Positions 53,242 through 61,792 of a stretch of 64,000 nt of DNA are shown one piece after another. The stretch comes from an uncultured Acidimicrobiales bacterium (GTDB lineage Bacteria; Actinomycetota; Acidimicrobiia; Acidimicrobiales; Bin134). A program made the position numbers and the translations under genes. The notes under the pieces were generated by a model. That model searched no databases. It saw only the letters and a program-made list of their open reading frames with translations, and was not told the origin of the DNA. Where the stretch lies: positions 558,001 to 622,000 of the forward strand of contig OX638344.1 of the NCBI GenBank assembly GCA_951813555.1, in the 5' to 3' direction. Numbering within the stretch: the stretch's first letter is position 1; each line of letters starts with the position of its first letter.

Positions 53242-54230
53242 GCCTGAGGGAGCTGGCGGCCGCTGGTGGAGTCCGGGTCGGGGCCGCGGTCAGCGACACT
53301 GTTTTCGCTTCTGGCGACGAGGATTACCGGTCGCTGTTGGCCGCCGAATTCAACGCGGTCACAGCCGAGCGAGCTATGAAGTGGATGTGGATTCATCCCG
53401 AGCCGGACTGCTGGGAGTGGGAGGCCAACGACGAGCTGATTCGATTTGCGGAAACCCATGAGATGCAAGTGCGAGGCCACACCGTGGTGTGGCCCCACTG
53501 GGGCACGCCGACTTACATCACCGAGTGCGAAGATGCCGGGGCTCTTCGTCAATACCTCACCGACCATCTCCAACGGCTCTTCGCCAGGTGGGGAGGTTCA
53601 GTGGCCCGAGTCGACGTTGTCAATGAGCCGCTGCACTGGTTGGAAGGCCGTCATGCCGAATCCGTATGGCGCACCCTGCTCGGGGAGGACTACCTGGCCG
53701 AGGTGCTGGCCGTTGCCCACGAAGTCGACCCTGACATCGAACTGTGGATCAACGAAACCCACACCGACGTGATCCCTGACAAGCACGACCTGTTCACGCG
53801 GACTGTTGCCGACCTGGTTGAGCGGGGCCTGCCCCTCCACGGGATCGGCATTCAGGGCCATCAGCTCTATCCCGACTTCTCCCCCGGGCCTCCCGACCCC
53901 GCTCGCCTCCACCGAGGAGTATCTACCTTCGCCGACATGGGGCTGGAAGTGGCCGTAACCGAGATGGACATCTTGACCCACCCCACCGATGCCGACCGCT
54001 TAGACGTACAGGCCCAGCTCTATGGTGAGCTGGTTGACGCCGCTCTGTCGGTAGAGGCGTGCCGGGAGATCACCTTCTGGGGAGTGAGCGACGCCCACTC
54101 ATGGGTCGACGAGCACTTCGGGCCTGATCGCGCCCCTCTGCTGTTCGACCGGGAGGGCAATCCCAAGCCGGCCTACGACGCAGTGGCTGTGGCGTTCGCC
54201 TCCCGAGCCCGCCGCACGACTGCGGTTTGA
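53238..54230 (+). CDS. Glycoside hydrolase family 10 (endo-xylanase type), cytoplasmic
   Basis: 330 residues. The GH10 acid/base glutamate is in DVVNEPL (E130) and the nucleophile in VAVTEMDI (E242). GHTVVWPHW near residue 80 and TFWGVSDAHSW near the end are also family motifs. There is no signal peptide; GH10 enzymes are usually secreted, so this one may cleave short imported xylo-oligosaccharides. The GTG start overlaps the TetR stop as GTGA. With GH3 at the other end of the locus it suggests processing of xylan-derived or similar glycosides. Confidence 0.93.
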   Translation: MSLRELAAAGGVRVGAAVSDTVFASGDEDYRSLLAAEFNAVTAERAMKWMWIHPEPDCWEWEANDELIRFAETHEMQVRGHTVVWPHWGTPTYITECEDAGALRQYLTDHLQRLFARWGGSVARVDVVNEPLHWLEGRHAESVWRTLLGEDYLAEVLAVAHEVDPDIELWINETHTDVIPDKHDLFTRTVADLVERGLPLHGIGIQGHQLYPDFSPGPPDPARLHRGVSTFADMGLEVAVTEMDILTHPTDADRLDVQAQLYGELVDAALSVEACREITFWGVSDAHSWVDEHFGPDRAPLLFDREGNPKPAYDAVAVAFASRARRTTAV

Positions 54231-54253
54231 TCGAACCCTCCGCTCTGTATTCG

Positions 54254-55045
54254 TCAAAATTCGATGAGCACCGGCTCGGTGGACGCCTGCACTGGTTGGC
54301 CGTCGCGCAGAACCTCGGTCCAGTCCTGGTTGAAGGCGAGGTAGCCCTCTGAACTAGCCGCTGCGTAGTGGTACACCATTGCCGCCCGCATCCCATCGGT
54401 GAGGTTGTCGGTAGACCGGTGGCGCAGGTGGGAGTGGAACACCAGCAGATCGCCCGGTTCCATCAGGACCACCTGCTCGTTGTCCGTGGGTACGTCGACG
54501 ATCTCGACGTAGGCCAGTCCGGCACCCTCCCGGGTGTCGGGCACGGCGTCGTGGATCGGCTCGGCATGGGAGCCGGGGACGATCCACAGCGGCCCGTTGT
54601 CCATGGTGGCCGCCGTGCAGGCCAGCCACACCCCCACCTGGGGCAGGGGGGTCATGCGGAAGTAGTAGTCGTCCTGATGCCAAGGCTGGCCGAGAGTGCC
54701 GGGGTGCTTGAAGATGAACTGCGACAAAAAGCAGTCCACGCCGGGGCCGATGAGATCACCCATCATCGACAGCAGCCGGGGATCGGTGGCGAACTCATAG
54801 AACACCGGCTCAGCCCGCATCACCCGAAAGATCTTGGAGACGCCCAATTCTGGAGTGGCCGGATTCTCGTTCGTCTTGTCGGGAGTGATGAAAAGATCAG
54901 GCCGCGACTCCCCGGCGGCGTTAGCCCGGGCGATCTCCACAATCCGCTCGATCATGGCGTCGGTGGTCGCCCGATCAGCGAACCCCCGCTCAATAAAGAA
55001 CCCGTTTTCTTCCCAGCTCGCCCGCTGAGACTCCGTCAACCCCAT
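54254..55045 (-). CDS. Phytanoyl-CoA dioxygenase (PhyH) family protein
   Basis: 263 residues of the Fe(II)/2-oxoglutarate dioxygenase fold. The iron ligands are H123-x-D125 in WHQDDYY and the distal His in LRHRSTDN (about 209), with R220 following as the 2-oxoglutarate arginine. It would hydroxylate a small or CoA-linked substrate. The ATG at 55045 is used; a TTG six codons upstream also opens the frame. A TATATT hexamer ends eight bases before the ATG, so a leaderless message is possible. It converges with GH10 and is unrelated to it in function as far as can be seen. Confidence 0.9.
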   Translation of the reverse strand: MGLTESQRASWEENGFFIERGFADRATTDAMIERIVEIARANAAGESRPDLFITPDKTNENPATPELGVSKIFRVMRAEPVFYEFATDPRLLSMMGDLIGPGVDCFLSQFIFKHPGTLGQPWHQDDYYFRMTPLPQVGVWLACTAATMDNGPLWIVPGSHAEPIHDAVPDTREGAGLAYVEIVDVPTDNEQVVLMEPGDLLVFHSHLRHRSTDNLTDGMRAAMVYHYAAASSEGYLAFNQDWTEVLRDGQPVQASTEPVLIEF

Positions 55046-55096
55046 CGCTAAGAAATATACCAACGGTCGATTCTCCGGGCGACCAGTGTGGTCCCA

Positions 55097-55513
55097 CTAA
55101 GGGGCGGGGTCGATGACTTCTAAGAGGCGGGTTCGCTCGGCCCATTGGGTGATCTGGCGGTCGGCGGTCACCAGGCTGTGGCCACCGACGATGGCCGTGG
55201 CGGCAATGAAGCGGTCCAAAGGGTCTCCGTGAAATCCCGAGGTGCCCAGCATCGACGACTCGATGGCGATCCGTGCTGAGACAGGGATGATGTGAAGTCC
55301 GTTGTCCATGCAGTTTTCTGCCCATGACTTTGGCGGCATTCCCAAGTCGACTCTGCCTACTAGATGCAAGCGAGTGGCCTCAGCCAACACAACGACAGAG
55401 GCCGCTAGTTCACCTTCGAACTGGGCCTGGGTTAGCAATGCATCGGTGTGGCTGCCTAGCCTGTCGTCCGAACACCTCAGCCAAATCAATGAGTGAGTGT
55501 CAACCGTTATCAT
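55097..55513 (-). CDS. PIN-domain ribonuclease toxin (VapC-like)
   Basis: 138 residues. The four acidic residues expected for a PIN nuclease are present: D5 (VDTHSLIW), E45 (VVLAEATRL), D100 (DPLDRFIAATA) and D118 (VTADRQI). Toxins of this type cleave RNA when freed from their antitoxin. The ATG at 55513 overlaps the 3' end of the upstream antitoxin by 14 bases, so the two are translated together in the usual antitoxin-first order. Confidence 0.92.
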   Translation of the reverse strand: MITVDTHSLIWLRCSDDRLGSHTDALLTQAQFEGELAASVVVLAEATRLHLVGRVDLGMPPKSWAENCMDNGLHIIPVSARIAIESSMLGTSGFHGDPLDRFIAATAIVGGHSLVTADRQITQWAERTRLLEVIDPAP

Positions 55514-55835
55514 GACGCTCGTACCAGGCAACTGGGTCAAGGACTTTGTCGGGGTTGTCCTCAATGTCGAATGACTCGTCGTCCCACGCCGATGCCACGA
55601 TGTCGCCGTAGATCTTGAGCCGCCCTTTGTCGATCCCGCTCAATGGGACAAACTCTTTTTTCACGGGGGCGAGCCGGGCGACGGGCTTCTTGTGACGGGT
55701 AATGATGATCTCTTCGCCGGTCTCCCCGACCTCGCGTATGAGCTGGAGGCAGTGGGTCTTGAACTCCCGTGCCGACACCGTGCGAGTTTGTTGGCCATAA
55801 TCTGACAGTTTTTGTTCCATTACAAATATTTCCAT
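55500..55835 (-). CDS. Phd/YefM-type antitoxin
   Basis: 111 residues from the ATG at 55835; an ATG at 55820 is an alternative. The Phd/YefM DNA-binding core is visible: TVSAREFKTHCLQLIREV, then the EEIIITRHKKPVARLAP strand. A C-terminal acidic tail (WDDESFDIEDNPDKV) should bind the PIN toxin. Such proteins also repress their own operon. The upstream 55836-55957 region is AT-rich and presumably holds the promoter and operator, but no clear palindrome was found. Confidence 0.88.
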   Translation of the reverse strand: MEIFVMEQKLSDYGQQTRTVSAREFKTHCLQLIREVGETGEEIIITRHKKPVARLAPVKKEFVPLSGIDKGRLKIYGDIVASAWDDESFDIEDNPDKVLDPVAWYERHDNG

Positions 55836-55957
55836 CCAATTTAGTGGAGTTCCTGGCAAGGAACCCATCAACTGCGCAAATTATAGTCCCATAATGTAGT
55901 CACAAAAAGCAGTTTGCCTTCGGCCCTGCTCAGCGACACACCACTACTGTGAACACC

Positions 55958-56746
55958 ATGGCTGATGAACGGCGTTCGATTGAGTTGGATGTAGAGGTTC
56001 CCGGGACGCCGGAGGAGGTGTGGCGGGCGGTGGCTACGGGGCCGGGGATTTCCTCTTGGTATGTGCCCCACACGGTGGAGGAGCGCGCGGGGGGATCGGC
56101 TATGGCCTCGTTTGGGCCGGGGCCGGAGATGCAGATTCCGGGGCGGGTGGCGGTTTGGGAGCCGCCTCGGCGGGTGTGCTTCGGCGGCGGCGAGGGGCTG
56201 GCCTTCGAGTGGACGGTGGAGCCTCGGGGCGACGAGCGGTGCGTGGTTCGGCTGGTGAACACCGGGTTTGGCCAGGGCGGCGAGTGGGACACCCAGTACG
56301 ACGGGATGGTGGAGGGCTGGGGGTTGTTCCTGTTCAATCTCAAGCTGCACATGGAGCACTTTGCCGGTCAGACCGCAGCGTCGGTGCTGCCCGTGGGGAT
56401 GTGGGCTGGTTCCCGGGATGAGGCCTGGAGCGTGCTTACCGACGCTCTGGGGATCCCGGCTGCTCCGGCCACAGGCGAGCGGATCGAGGTCAACGCCCCT
56501 GGAGCTCCCCCGCTGGCCGGAACGGTGGTAGATGCCGCAACGTGGAGAATTGCTCTGTTGCTCGACCAGCCGGCGCCAGGAACCGGGTTCATTACCGTGG
56601 AGTCCTACGGCGAGCACGCCGGGGCCTCGGTGTGGCTGTACCTTTACGGGTCCGACAGGGCCGAGGCCGCCGAGCGGGACGGTCCCCTCTGGCAGAACTG
56701 GCTGGCCGAGGCCCTTGGAGGGGGAGCAGATGGAAGCACTGAGTGA
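55958..56746 (+). CDS. SRPBCC (AHSA1/START-like) domain protein
   Basis: 262 residues. The first ~150 residues have the AHSA1 pattern: IELDVEVPGTPEEVWRAVATG, a W-rich first turn, the block VAVWEPPRRVCF and a C-terminal helix around GWGLFLFNLKLHME. The remaining ~110 residues form a second domain, possibly another ligand-binding layer of the same fold. These proteins bind hydrophobic ligands or act as co-factors. The ATG at 55958 is used; a GTG three codons earlier is possible. It overlaps the SDR start by 17 bases, so the two are co-translated. Confidence 0.83.
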   Translation: MADERRSIELDVEVPGTPEEVWRAVATGPGISSWYVPHTVEERAGGSAMASFGPGPEMQIPGRVAVWEPPRRVCFGGGEGLAFEWTVEPRGDERCVVRLVNTGFGQGGEWDTQYDGMVEGWGLFLFNLKLHMEHFAGQTAASVLPVGMWAGSRDEAWSVLTDALGIPAAPATGERIEVNAPGAPPLAGTVVDAATWRIALLLDQPAPGTGFITVESYGEHAGASVWLYLYGSDRAEAAERDGPLWQNWLAEALGGGADGSTE

Positions 56747-57509
56747 GCGCAGAGTCCTGGTGGTTGGGGCCTCATCAGGCCTTGGTCGGGCAACCGCCAT
56801 CGCGCTTCAGCGCCTCGGTGCCCACGTTGCCTTTGCCGCCCGACGGCGCGACGTGCTGGAGGCCGCAGTGGAAGAGGCCGGAGGCGGCCGCGTCGTGGTC
56901 ATCGACGCCCTCGACCCCTCCAGCATCGAACACGGGGTGGCCGAGGCCGCCGAATTGCTCGGTGGCCTCGACGGAATCGTCTACACCTCGGGCATGTCTC
57001 CTATGGCACCGATGGCCGAGCTGACCCAAGATGACTGGCAGGCGGTCTTCGGAGTCAACACGTTTGGACCGAACCTGATCATCAAGGCCGCCCTCCCCCA
57101 TCTCAGCGAGGACTCGGTAGTGGCCGCAGTGTCCTCAGACTCCTCCTCGATGCCCCGCCACTCGCTAGTCCCCTACGCCGCCTCCAAGCGAGCCATGGAA
57201 GCCACCATGGACGGATGGCGCACCGAGATGCTGGGCACCCGCCGATTCGTCACCGTCATCTTGGGGCCCACCATGCCCACCGAGTTCGCCAACTCGTTCA
57301 CTCCCGAAGCCTTCGAAGCCGCCATACCCCACTGGCAACGCCAGGGATTCCGCACCGGGATCATGCAAGGCGACGAGGTTGCTCATGGATTGGTCTCCTG
57401 CATGGCCGCCTTGTTCGCCGCCCCCACGTTCGGAATCGAGTCGCTTCTGTTGCGATCACCTGAACCCGAGGTGGCCAACGAGTTCTCCGCCGACGTCGAG
57501 CAGCAGTAG
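56730..57509 (+). CDS. SDR family oxidoreductase
   Basis: 259 residues. Cofactor motif GASSGLG is at residues 13-19 and the catalytic Y-x3-K is in PYAASKRAM, with an SSDSSS strand before it. The NNAG motif is replaced by YTSGM, an atypical feature for a classical SDR. The ATG at 56730 is preceded by GGGGGAG and lies inside the end of the SRPBCC gene. Substrate unknown; the tight coupling suggests it acts with the SRPBCC protein. Confidence 0.87.
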   Translation: MEALSERRVLVVGASSGLGRATAIALQRLGAHVAFAARRRDVLEAAVEEAGGGRVVVIDALDPSSIEHGVAEAAELLGGLDGIVYTSGMSPMAPMAELTQDDWQAVFGVNTFGPNLIIKAALPHLSEDSVVAAVSSDSSSMPRHSLVPYAASKRAMEATMDGWRTEMLGTRRFVTVILGPTMPTEFANSFTPEAFEAAIPHWQRQGFRTGIMQGDEVAHGLVSCMAALFAAPTFGIESLLLRSPEPEVANEFSADVEQQ

Positions 57510-57525
57510 CCCCGAGCACTCCCCA

Positions 57526-58959
57526 ATGACCATGCCAACCTCTGTTGCAATCGAAGAGCTTCCCGGCACCCCGCCGGCCTTGATCCCTCGTAACTACGAC
57601 CTCGACGAGCTGGGCTACCTGGAAGCTGAGTTTGAAGTCCGGGGCCAGGCGCAGTCGTACCGGGCGGTTGGCGAGCTTCCGCGAAGCGGGCAGATTGCCG
57701 CCGAGCCGGCCGAGTCTGCGCCGTTCATCACTCGACTGCTGGTGCGCCGACCGGTGGCCGCGGCTGACTTCAGCGGAACAGTGGTTGTCGAGTGGCTGAA
57801 CGTGTCGGCAGGCGTCGACGGCTCCCCCGACTGGGACTACCTGCACCGCCACATCATCAGAAGGGGCGACGCCTGGGTGGGGGTATCGGCCCAAAGGGCC
57901 GGCATCGACGGCGGCGGCTTGGCCGAGGGCCTCCATCTCAAGTTGTACAAGCCTCAGCGCTATGGGCACCTGTCCCATCCCGGCGACGCATTCGGCTACG
58001 ACATCTTCACCCAGGTAGCCCAAGCTCTTCGCCAACGCGGCTCCCCGCTGATCGGCGATCTGAATCCCCAGCGGCTATTGGCAGTGGGCGAGTCGCAGTC
58101 GGCGGCGTTCTTGGCCACCTATGTAAACGCCATTGACCCTCTGGTTCGGACCTTCGACGGCTACTTGCTTCACGGGCGACCCGGAGTTCGGACCGAGTTC
58201 GATGGCACCTTCGGCCCCCGGGTGCTCGACGAGCGATACGACGCCATGGCCCACTGCCCCGAGCAGATCCGCACCGACGCCCGGGTGCCGGTGCTGCTGT
58301 TGAGCAGCGAGACCGACGTGACCGTGCTGCGCAACGAGGCGATCGAGCAACCCGACAGCGAGAACGTCCGGGTGTGGGAACTGCCCGGGGCCGCACATGC
58401 CGACACTTACCTGCTGGTGGCTTCGCGAGCCGATGGCGGCCAACTTGAAGCCTCGGAATTGGCCCGAATGCTCGAACCGATCACCGACCTGGTGATCATG
58501 ACCGTGGACAGGCCCATCAACTCCGCCCCGCATCAGCACTACGTGGCCCAAGCCGCTCTAGAGCACCTAGACCGCTGGGCCGGAGGCGGTGAGCCGCCCC
58601 CTATCGCCCCCCGTTTGGAACTGGGCGATGACGGCATTACCTGCCAGCGAGACGAGCTGGGCAACGCCCTCGGCGGTATCCGCAACCCGTGGGTCGACAT
58701 ACCCCTTCGGATGCTGTCCGGAGAGGGACAAAAGGGCGACGGTTTTGCCTTCCTGTTCGGCACCACTGCGCCCCTGGAGCCCGGGACCATCGACCGGCTC
58801 TATCCCGGGGGCCGCTACGACTATATGGCCGCTTTCACTCCCGCTCTCGACCAGACCATTGCCGCCGGGTTCATTCTGGAAGCCGACCGAAGCGAGATCT
58901 TGGCCATCGCCGCCGCCACGTTTGATTTGGCCTGCTCCTCCGATGCCGATCTGAGCTGA
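57526..58959 (+). CDS. Large alpha/beta-hydrolase-domain protein
   Basis: 477 residues. The nucleophile elbow is GESQSA, a late acidic residue lies in SSETDV, and the histidine is in PGAAHADTY, so a complete triad can be drawn. The protein is longer than ordinary hydrolases because of inserted and C-terminal segments. It resembles the actinobacterial alpha/beta-hydrolase domain family (PF20091-like) of unknown substrate. It follows the SDR by 16 bases in the same operon. The ATG at 57526 lacks a strong ribosome site; another ATG two codons on would also serve. Confidence 0.83.
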   Translation: MTMPTSVAIEELPGTPPALIPRNYDLDELGYLEAEFEVRGQAQSYRAVGELPRSGQIAAEPAESAPFITRLLVRRPVAAADFSGTVVVEWLNVSAGVDGSPDWDYLHRHIIRRGDAWVGVSAQRAGIDGGGLAEGLHLKLYKPQRYGHLSHPGDAFGYDIFTQVAQALRQRGSPLIGDLNPQRLLAVGESQSAAFLATYVNAIDPLVRTFDGYLLHGRPGVRTEFDGTFGPRVLDERYDAMAHCPEQIRTDARVPVLLLSSETDVTVLRNEAIEQPDSENVRVWELPGAAHADTYLLVASRADGGQLEASELARMLEPITDLVIMTVDRPINSAPHQHYVAQAALEHLDRWAGGGEPPPIAPRLELGDDGITCQRDELGNALGGIRNPWVDIPLRMLSGEGQKGDGFAFLFGTTAPLEPGTIDRLYPGGRYDYMAAFTPALDQTIAAGFILEADRSEILAIAAATFDLACSSDADLS

Positions 58960-59009
58960 CTCGGCATCCGACGACCAACGGGCCCGTCTGGGAATGGCTC
59001 AGCCGCTGG

Positions 59010-60389
59010 TCAGCTCAGCACCCGCCGCATCATCCGGGCCAGTCGCGACTTCCGGCCGGTAATCGCCTCGGTGCGGTCGGCAATACCCATGGTCATCAGC
59101 GACCCGTTGATACCCAGCCATCGCAGCGGCTCTGGCGCCCATCGCCGTGACCGGTGTCCCACCCAGGGCAGGTCGATGCGGGGCGAGTCAGTCTCAGTGA
59201 TCAACTCGGCAATGGTCCGGCCGGCCAGATTGGCGGCCGCCACCCCCTCGCCGACGTAACCACCGCCCCAGGCCATGCCGCCTTCCCGGTCGAATCCAAC
59301 CGAAGGGAACCAGTCGCGGGGCACGCCGAGCACACCGCCCCAGCGGTGGGTGATGGCCACATCTGAGAGCATGGGCAGTAGATCGACCAGCGTCTTGACG
59401 ATTCGTTCGTGGGTGCGCGATCTCTGTTCGACCGAGCTGACGATCCCTGAGCCGAAGCTATAGAGCGCCCCCCTCCCTCCGAACGCGATCCGACCGTCGG
59501 CTGTCCGCTGTCCGTAGATGACCATGAATCGGTCATCGGTAAAGGTCTGTCGGTGGCTCAGACCGATGTCAGCCCAGAGCGCGTCGTCGAGAGGTTCGGT
59601 GGCCACCATCAGCGAATACAGCGGCGCCAAGGACCGGCGGTTCCCCTCCAGCGTGCCGGTGTAGCCCTCCAGGGCTCGAACCGCGACATCGGCCTTGACG
59701 ACCCCCCGGTTGGTCACGACGCGGCCCGATTCGATGGCGGTGGCGGCCGTGTCCTCGACGATCAAGCCGCCTAGGCGTTCGACGGCATCGCCGAGCCCTC
59801 GAACCAGCCGGGCCGGATGGAGGGCCGCGGTGTGGGCGAAGAACATGCCTCCCGCCACTTTGGTAGCGGCCAAGTGAGCGCTGGCTTCGGCCGCGCTGAG
59901 CATCCGCATATCGCTGTCGGACAGCCCGTAGGCATTGTGAAATAGCTCGACATGCTCCCGCTGGCGGGTGAGATGGGCCCGATTGCGGGCCAGGTAAATC
60001 GCTCCGCCCTTGGCGTAGTGGCAGTCGATCCCCTCGCGCCCCGCCACTCGACCTACCTCGTCGACGGCATCATGCAGCGCGTGGAGAAACCGTCGGGCCG
60101 CGTCGTTGCCAGCGACGGCCTCGTGCCGCTCGGGCCCAGCGGCCAACTCTCCCACACACCATCCGCCGTTGCGGCCCGAGGCCCCGAAGCCCACGATGTC
60201 GCGCTCGATCACAATGACCCGAATCGACGGGTCGATGGACAGCAGGTAGTAGGCGGTCCACAGCCCGGTGTAGCCCCCGCCCACAATGGCAACGTCTACG
60301 TCGACATCGCTGTCTAACGCCGGGCGAGGTTCAAGCGAGCCCGGGCAGGTTTCGTGCCAGAACGACCGGTCGCGATATCGGCTGCTCAT
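59010..60389 (-). CDS. FAD-dependent oxidoreductase (DAO/amine-oxidase type) I
   Basis: 459 residues of the glycine/D-amino-acid oxidase superfamily. The N-terminal dinucleotide motif VAIVGGGYTGLWTAYYL is at about 32-48, followed by GFGASGRNGGW, typical of PuuB-like gamma-glutamylputrescine or amino-acid oxidases. The C-terminal GYVGEGVAAANLAGR binds the flavin. The ATG at 60389 overlaps the stop of the next flavoprotein gene as ATGA. It lacks the short C-terminal cap usually needed for some relatives, so the substrate is uncertain. Confidence 0.88.
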   Translation of the reverse strand: MSSRYRDRSFWHETCPGSLEPRPALDSDVDVDVAIVGGGYTGLWTAYYLLSIDPSIRVIVIERDIVGFGASGRNGGWCVGELAAGPERHEAVAGNDAARRFLHALHDAVDEVGRVAGREGIDCHYAKGGAIYLARNRAHLTRQREHVELFHNAYGLSDSDMRMLSAAEASAHLAATKVAGGMFFAHTAALHPARLVRGLGDAVERLGGLIVEDTAATAIESGRVVTNRGVVKADVAVRALEGYTGTLEGNRRSLAPLYSLMVATEPLDDALWADIGLSHRQTFTDDRFMVIYGQRTADGRIAFGGRGALYSFGSGIVSSVEQRSRTHERIVKTLVDLLPMLSDVAITHRWGGVLGVPRDWFPSVGFDREGGMAWGGGYVGEGVAAANLAGRTIAELITETDSPRIDLPWVGHRSRRWAPEPLRWLGINGSLMTMGIADRTEAITGRKSRLARMMRRVLS

Positions 60390-61792
60390 GAGTCGAACCC
60401 CACACCGAACCGGTCGAGCAGATTCAACCAGGGCCCCCGCTTGCCGCCCCGCCGGTCGCATCGCTGGATGGCCCTGCGGGTCAGCTGGACGCCGACCCAT
60501 CGAGCCGGCTCCGGCGGGAAGGGCACCGGATGCTTGCGCACCATTTTGAGGTCGGTCCGTTCAGTTTGCCGGCCATACACCAAATCGAGCGCCACTCGAG
60601 CCCCGAACCGGCTGGCGCCCACCCCGAGGCCGGTGTACCCCGCTACCCAAGCCAACTGCCCATCGAATTTGGTTCCCCAGGTGGCGGTGAACCGGGTGGT
60701 GGTACCAATAGGGCCGCCCCAGCGGTGGCTGAACGACAGCCCCTCGAGCTGGGGAAACGTCTGGAAGAAGTCCTCGGCCAACTGCGAATGGGTCTTGTCG
60801 CTCTGGTCGTGAGAGTCGCCGATCCCGTTGTTGAAGTGGTAGGTGGCGTCGTAGCCGCCCCACAGAATCCGATCATCGGCCGACAGCCGGTAGTAGTGGA
60901 ACATGTTCGACACATCCCCCAAACCCTCGCGCTCAGCCCAGCCCACGGAGGCCATCTGCTCAGCAGAGAGCGGCTCGGTCATCAGCACATGGTCGTAGAC
61001 CGGGATGGTGTAGCGGCGGGGACGACGGACCGGCCCCGGATAGGCATTGGTGGCCATCACCGCATGGTCGGCCCGGACCCGTCCGCTTGGAGTGCGGATG
61101 TCGATGCGATTGTTCTGGCGCTTGATCGCATGGGCCGGGGTGTTTTCATAGACCGCGGCGCCCCGCCCCTCGACGGTTGACCGCAGCCCCCACACCAAGC
61201 GGGCAGGATCAATCAGGGCCATGTCGTTGCGGCGGATGAACCCGCCGAGGTACGTGGGGGAATCTACCCGAGCCCGCATCTGCTCGGCATCCAACAGGTC
61301 GACGTCCTCGCCCAAGCCTCGAAAGTCCTCGATGTCCTCGGCAAGGCTCTCCAGGTGCCATGGCTCGATGGCCACGTCGATCTCCGCGCAGCGCTGATAG
61401 TCCGCGTCAATCCGGTGGCGCTCCAGACTGGCCTCCAAACCGGCGAGGTTCTCCCGGCCCAGTCGCACCAGGGTCTCAATCTCATCGGGCCAATGCGAGA
61501 TCCCGTTGGCCAAACCATGGGTAAGCGACGAGTCGCAGAAACCGCCGTTGCGGGAGCTGGCCCCGAACCCGCACTGCTCGGCTTCGAGTACCACTACCCG
61601 GAGGCCGGGTTGGTCTTCTAGTGCTTGAAGCGCAGCCCAGAGTCCGGTGAACCCGCCGCCGATCACCGCCAAGTCGGCTTCGACGGTATCCGCCAATGGG
61701 GGGGCCGGCGCGGGTGCATCGACGCGATCGGACCAGAACACCGCCGGTTTGGCGGCAGCCAGCGCCTGCGGGGCCCAGCTCGTCGAGCTCAG
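60386..61792 (-). CDS. FAD-dependent oxidoreductase (DAO/amine-oxidase type) II
   Basis: 468 residues if the CTG at 61792 is used. It is a paralogue of the protein at 59010-60389: VIGGGFTGLWAALQAL and GFGASSRNGGF match, and the order of motifs is the same. Upstream of the CTG no ATG, GTG or TTG keeps homology. The CTG overlaps the aldehyde dehydrogenase stop as CTGA, just like the ATGA coupling elsewhere. A GTG at 61741 is the alternative. Probably oxidises an amine whose aldehyde is handled by the aldehyde dehydrogenase. Confidence 0.85.
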   Translation of the reverse strand: MSSTSWAPQALAAAKPAVFWSDRVDAPAPAPPLADTVEADLAVIGGGFTGLWAALQALEDQPGLRVVVLEAEQCGFGASSRNGGFCDSSLTHGLANGISHWPDEIETLVRLGRENLAGLEASLERHRIDADYQRCAEIDVAIEPWHLESLAEDIEDFRGLGEDVDLLDAEQMRARVDSPTYLGGFIRRNDMALIDPARLVWGLRSTVEGRGAAVYENTPAHAIKRQNNRIDIRTPSGRVRADHAVMATNAYPGPVRRPRRYTIPVYDHVLMTEPLSAEQMASVGWAEREGLGDVSNMFHYYRLSADDRILWGGYDATYHFNNGIGDSHDQSDKTHSQLAEDFFQTFPQLEGLSFSHRWGGPIGTTTRFTATWGTKFDGQLAWVAGYTGLGVGASRFGARVALDLVYGRQTERTDLKMVRKHPVPFPPEPARWVGVQLTRRAIQRCDRRGGKRGPWLNLLDRFGVGFDS

